DNA of 8,461 bases from Candidatus Sivonenia alaskensis PMM_0068 (GTDB taxonomy: Bacteria; Cyanobacteriota; Cyanobacteriia; Gloeobacterales; PMM-0068). Shown here piece by piece: positions 6,626 through 8,461 of this stretch (its first letter is position 1; the number at the start of each line of letters is the position of its first letter). The DNA is taken from contig CASBPW010000045.1 in assembly GCA_949127685.1 (NCBI GenBank), positions 1 through 8,461 on the forward strand. Direction: 5' to 3'. The notes below the pieces were generated by a model, which did no database searches, was not told the DNA's origin, and saw nothing but the letters and a program-made list of their open reading frames with translations. Both the position numbers and the translations under genes were made by a program.

Positions 6626-6658
6626 CTTAATCTTTCGTTAACCTAACAATGATATTTA
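6626..6658 (+). promoter_or_regulatory. Pho box and candidate -10 of the porin promoter
   Basis: CTTAATCT (6626-6633), spacer TTC, GTTAACCT (6637-6644) matches the cyanobacterial Pho-box repeat in the porin's direction. TATTTA (6653-6658) lies 8 nt beyond the second repeat, the same spacing as at pstS, but is a weaker -10. Transcription would begin near 6665 and leave a leader of about 114 nt. The box implies phosphate-starvation control of the porin; this is inferred from the motif. Confidence 0.65.
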
Positions 6659-6676
6659 TCTTCACAAGTCTCAAAC

Positions 6677-6730
6677 TATAGCTGAGTAAGTTGTTTAGGG
6701 TAGTACACCCTATGCGTTGCTAGGCTATAG
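6677..6730 (+). promoter_or_regulatory. Structured leader of the porin mRNA
   Basis: CTATAGC (6677-6683) can pair with GCTATAG (6724-6730), enclosing a perfect hairpin TAGGGT-AGTAC-ACCCTA (6696-6712). Together they form a two-tier stem between the predicted transcription start and the ribosome binding site. It matches no riboswitch class I recognise and lacks a terminator tail. A role in mRNA stability or translation, or a protein-binding site in DNA, is possible but unproven. Confidence 0.4.
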
Positions 6731-6778
6731 CATGACCTGCAATTTGGTGAGCAGTTTTTTTAGTGGAGGGGTGTGCAT

Positions 6779-8461
6779 ATGCGTAGTTTAAACATATTAG
6801 GGCTTTCTGGCTCTCTGGCCCTTAGCGCTTGGTTGGTCGCCTTGCCTGCTTTGGCTGCTCCAGATACCTCTGTCGCGGGGATGATGACCGAGCGTCCTAC
6901 TGCTGACGTAGCTCAGGTGTCCTCTGTTTCTGAGTTGACGGACGTAGACCCAAATAGCTGGGCTTTTCAGGCGTTGAAGTCTTTGGTTGAACGCTATGGC
7001 TGTATCGAAGGCTATCCCAACAAGAAGTATCTAGGAAATCGTCCTTTGAGCCGCTACGAGTTCGCTGCAGGCTTAAATGCATGCTTGGACAAGATAGGGG
7101 AACAAATTGCCGCAGCTACTGCTAATCTGGCTACAAAAGAGGACCTAGACGCTTTGCGGCGCCTGATGGAAGACTTCAAAGAAGAATTGGCTATTGTCCG
7201 TGGACAAGTAGATGAACTGGAAGCCAAAGTTAAGGTATTGGAATCCCAGCAGTTTTCTACTACGACTAAGTTGGATGGAGAAACGGTATTCGCCATTGCC
7301 GGAGCCAGTGCTGGCAGCAACGTTATAACTAATAATACGGGTAGTAGTAGGGCTTCCATACCCGGAAACTCACAGAACGTTATTTTTGGAACTCGGACTC
7401 GTCTGAATTTCCGTGCAAAAGATCTGGGCTTCGCAGGAGATGAACTCAGAGTTCGATTGACTGCAACTACCGATGGGGGTAGCTTCTTCGGTACGGGCCC
7501 TGCGCCTAACGATGTCCGGGTTGGTCGGATAGATTACCTGGGTCCCGGTACAACCCTTACGAATGGCAGGGCTCCCGTTTCTTTTGACAAGGTCTATTAC
7601 GAATTCCCCCTATTCAGCAAGGACCTCAAAGTCAGAATTGGTCCTCGGAATGAGAACAAAGACACGCTAGGGCTACAGCCTAATACCCGTGATGACCAAA
7701 CGCAGTTTTCTTTGAGGGGTTTCCACCGCAATATCGGCCTTGCCCTGGTGGGACAGTCTGTGCCCGCTATTTCCGCTATTTGGAAGCTAAGCGACCAATG
7801 GAGTATACGGGCCTACTATGGTGCAACGGGAGGCGGCGATTCCTATGGCTATGGTAGTGGGGGTATTACAGGACCTAGCCAGGCAGCCGCTGAAATTGGT
7901 TTCAAGCCTAATAAGGGCATTGACATTGGTCTTGGCTACTATCGGACGGTTTGCAACTCTTCGAGCGCTCTGAATAGTGAAAGTCCTAGCTCTCAGAACC
8001 GAATTTTTTGCGCGGCGGATTCTGGCGGCAGTAGCTTCTATCCTTTCGCTGGCAATGTTCGCGGTCTTCCTAGCATCAGCAACGTCCAGCACGATACCTT
8101 TAACGCCCATGTTGACTGGGAGTTTATTCCAGACTTTTCTGTGTTTGGTCGCTATTCCTTCGGTAATGCAGTGATTACTGACGGTATTGCAGCAGGGGTA
8201 ACTGGCGCAAATCTTAACTACAGTGAGTGGATGGCTGGTTTGACATACAACAACGCTTTTGGTCGTAAAGGCGATGCTATGGGAATTGCAGTTTTACAAC
8301 CTGCGAATATCACCGGCAACAATGTGGCTTCGGTTAATTCCACTTTCCCTGCTGGGACTTTCCCTGCCGGTTCTACGACTCCCAGCGCTACTGAGTATGA
8401 CTACGGGTTCTACTACCGCTATACCTTGACCAAGAACATCACGATTGGACCTGAGGTATAC
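6779..8461 (+). CDS. SLH-domain OprB-type outer-membrane porin (partial, runs off the right edge)
   Basis: This is an outer-membrane channel of the cyanobacterial Som/OprB family. The frame is open from ATG 6779 to the last base (561 codons, no stop), so the C-terminus is missing. GGAGGGG (6765-6771) lies 7 nt before the ATG. Residues 1-26 form a signal peptide ending LPALA. An SLH domain spans about 51-103 (ELTDVDPNSWAFQAL, VERYGCIEGYPN, SRYEFAAGLNACLDKI), with the C75 and C102 typical of these porins; it is thought to hold the protein to the cell wall. A coiled coil (about 107-157) follows, then a barrel of alternating aromatic and polar strands rich in G, N and S from about 160. The upstream Pho box and divergent pst operon suggest a phosphate-starvation porin. 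Substrate is inferred from context; related porins have been tied to inorganic ions, iron or sugars. Confidence 0.9.
   Translation, partial: MRSLNILGLSGSLALSAWLVALPALAAPDTSVAGMMTERPTADVAQVSSVSELTDVDPNSWAFQALKSLVERYGCIEGYPNKKYLGNRPLSRYEFAAGLNACLDKIGEQIAAATANLATKEDLDALRRLMEDFKEELAIVRGQVDELEAKVKVLESQQFSTTTKLDGETVFAIAGASAGSNVITNNTGSSRASIPGNSQNVIFGTRTRLNFRAKDLGFAGDELRVRLTATTDGGSFFGTGPAPNDVRVGRIDYLGPGTTLTNGRAPVSFDKVYYEFPLFSKDLKVRIGPRNENKDTLGLQPNTRDDQTQFSLRGFHRNIGLALVGQSVPAISAIWKLSDQWSIRAYYGATGGGDSYGYGSGGITGPSQAAAEIGFKPNKGIDIGLGYYRTVCNSSSALNSESPSSQNRIFCAADSGGSSFYPFAGNVRGLPSISNVQHDTFNAHVDWEFIPDFSVFGRYSFGNAVITDGIAAGVTGANLNYSEWMAGLTYNNAFGRKGDAMGIAVLQPANITGNNVASVNSTFPAGTFPAGSTTPSATEYDYGFYYRYTLTKNITIGPEVY
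8342..8371 (+). repeat. 15-bp tandem repeat in the porin barrel
   Basis: ACTTTCCCTGCTGGG (8342-8356) is followed directly by ACTTTCCCTGCCGGT (8357-8371), encoding TFPAG twice. The differences are two third-codon bases. The repeat probably lies in a surface loop between barrel strands. Confidence 0.6.

Larger units (their letters stand above)
6415..6778. promoter_or_regulatory. Divergent pstS/porin control region
   Basis: This 364-bp stretch without a gene separates two outward-pointing transcription units. It holds, left to right: the pstS leader (AGGAG 6432-6428); the pstS -10 and Pho box (6485-6517); a middle section (6518-6625) with small dyads; the porin Pho box (6626-6644) and a -10-like hexamer; a structured porin leader (6677-6730); and the porin ribosome binding site GGAGGGG (6765-6771). 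Dyads in the middle section are GAAGC-CTA-GCTTC (6538-6550), ACTGTG (6554-6559) with CACAGT (6581-6586), GTGCG (6563-6567) with CGCAC (6579-6583), and GGGGA (6592-6596) with TCCCC (6616-6620). None has a T-tract. I found no convincing small coding frame. Confidence 0.75.

Noticed and set aside
7054..8174. Frames on both strands inside the porin region (minus 7054-7359 and 7787-8110, plus 7977-8174)
   Set aside because: They are out-of-frame shadows of the 561-codon porin, which has a signal peptide, SLH domain and ribosome binding site.
1..8461. Mobile elements, CRISPR array, tRNA/rRNA, toxin-antitoxin or defence genes
   Set aside because: I saw no transposase motifs, terminal repeats, repeat-spacer pattern or RNA gene; every long frame is accounted for by core metabolic or transport genes.

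Overview
The window looks like a chromosomal segment of a cyanobacterium. The strongest sign is the gene running off the right edge: an outer-membrane porin with a signal peptide, one SLH domain with the two cysteines typical of cyanobacterial porins, a coiled coil and an OprB-type barrel. Direct-repeat Pho boxes of the cyanobacterial kind (8-mers of the type PyTTAACCT spaced by 3 bp) support this. One HIP1 octamer (GCGATCGC) is present, which is only weak evidence. I cannot name the genus.

Layout, left to right. (1) 1-116: leader region of leuA, with a possible -10 and a hairpin just before the start codon. (2) leuA (117-1742, +), 2-isopropylmalate synthase for leucine biosynthesis. It is followed 72 bp later by a PHP-domain phosphoesterase (1815-2639, +) of the TrpH/YciV type, probably on the same transcript. 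(3) Converging on these from the right is a complete high-affinity phosphate ABC transporter operon on the minus strand, in transcription order pstS (6414-5380), pstC (5319-4384), pstA (4384-3500) and pstB (3488-2661). pstC/pstA and pstA/pstB are tightly coupled. The operon's likely intrinsic terminator lies inside the 3' end of the PHP gene. No phoU follows pstB. (4) 6415-6778 is a 364-bp divergent control region. (5) The SLH/OprB porin (6779 to the right edge, +) is open with no stop over 561 codons.

How the parts fit: the divergent region carries two Pho boxes facing outward, one in front of pstS and one in front of the porin. In both, the second repeat ends 8 bp before a -10-like hexamer. 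The simplest reading is one phosphate-starvation unit: an outer-membrane porin admitting phosphate or phosphate compounds, a periplasmic binding protein (PstS), a PstC/PstA channel and the PstB ATPase. Both halves would be switched on by the PhoB-type regulator (SphR in cyanobacteria), which is not in this window. The leuA/PHP pair looks like ordinary metabolism.

I see no mobile element, CRISPR array, tRNA, rRNA or defence system, and no convincing undescribed system. The parts most worth a second look are the double Pho-box region, the structured porin leader, the terminator hidden in the PHP gene and the twin-arginine-like signal of PstS.
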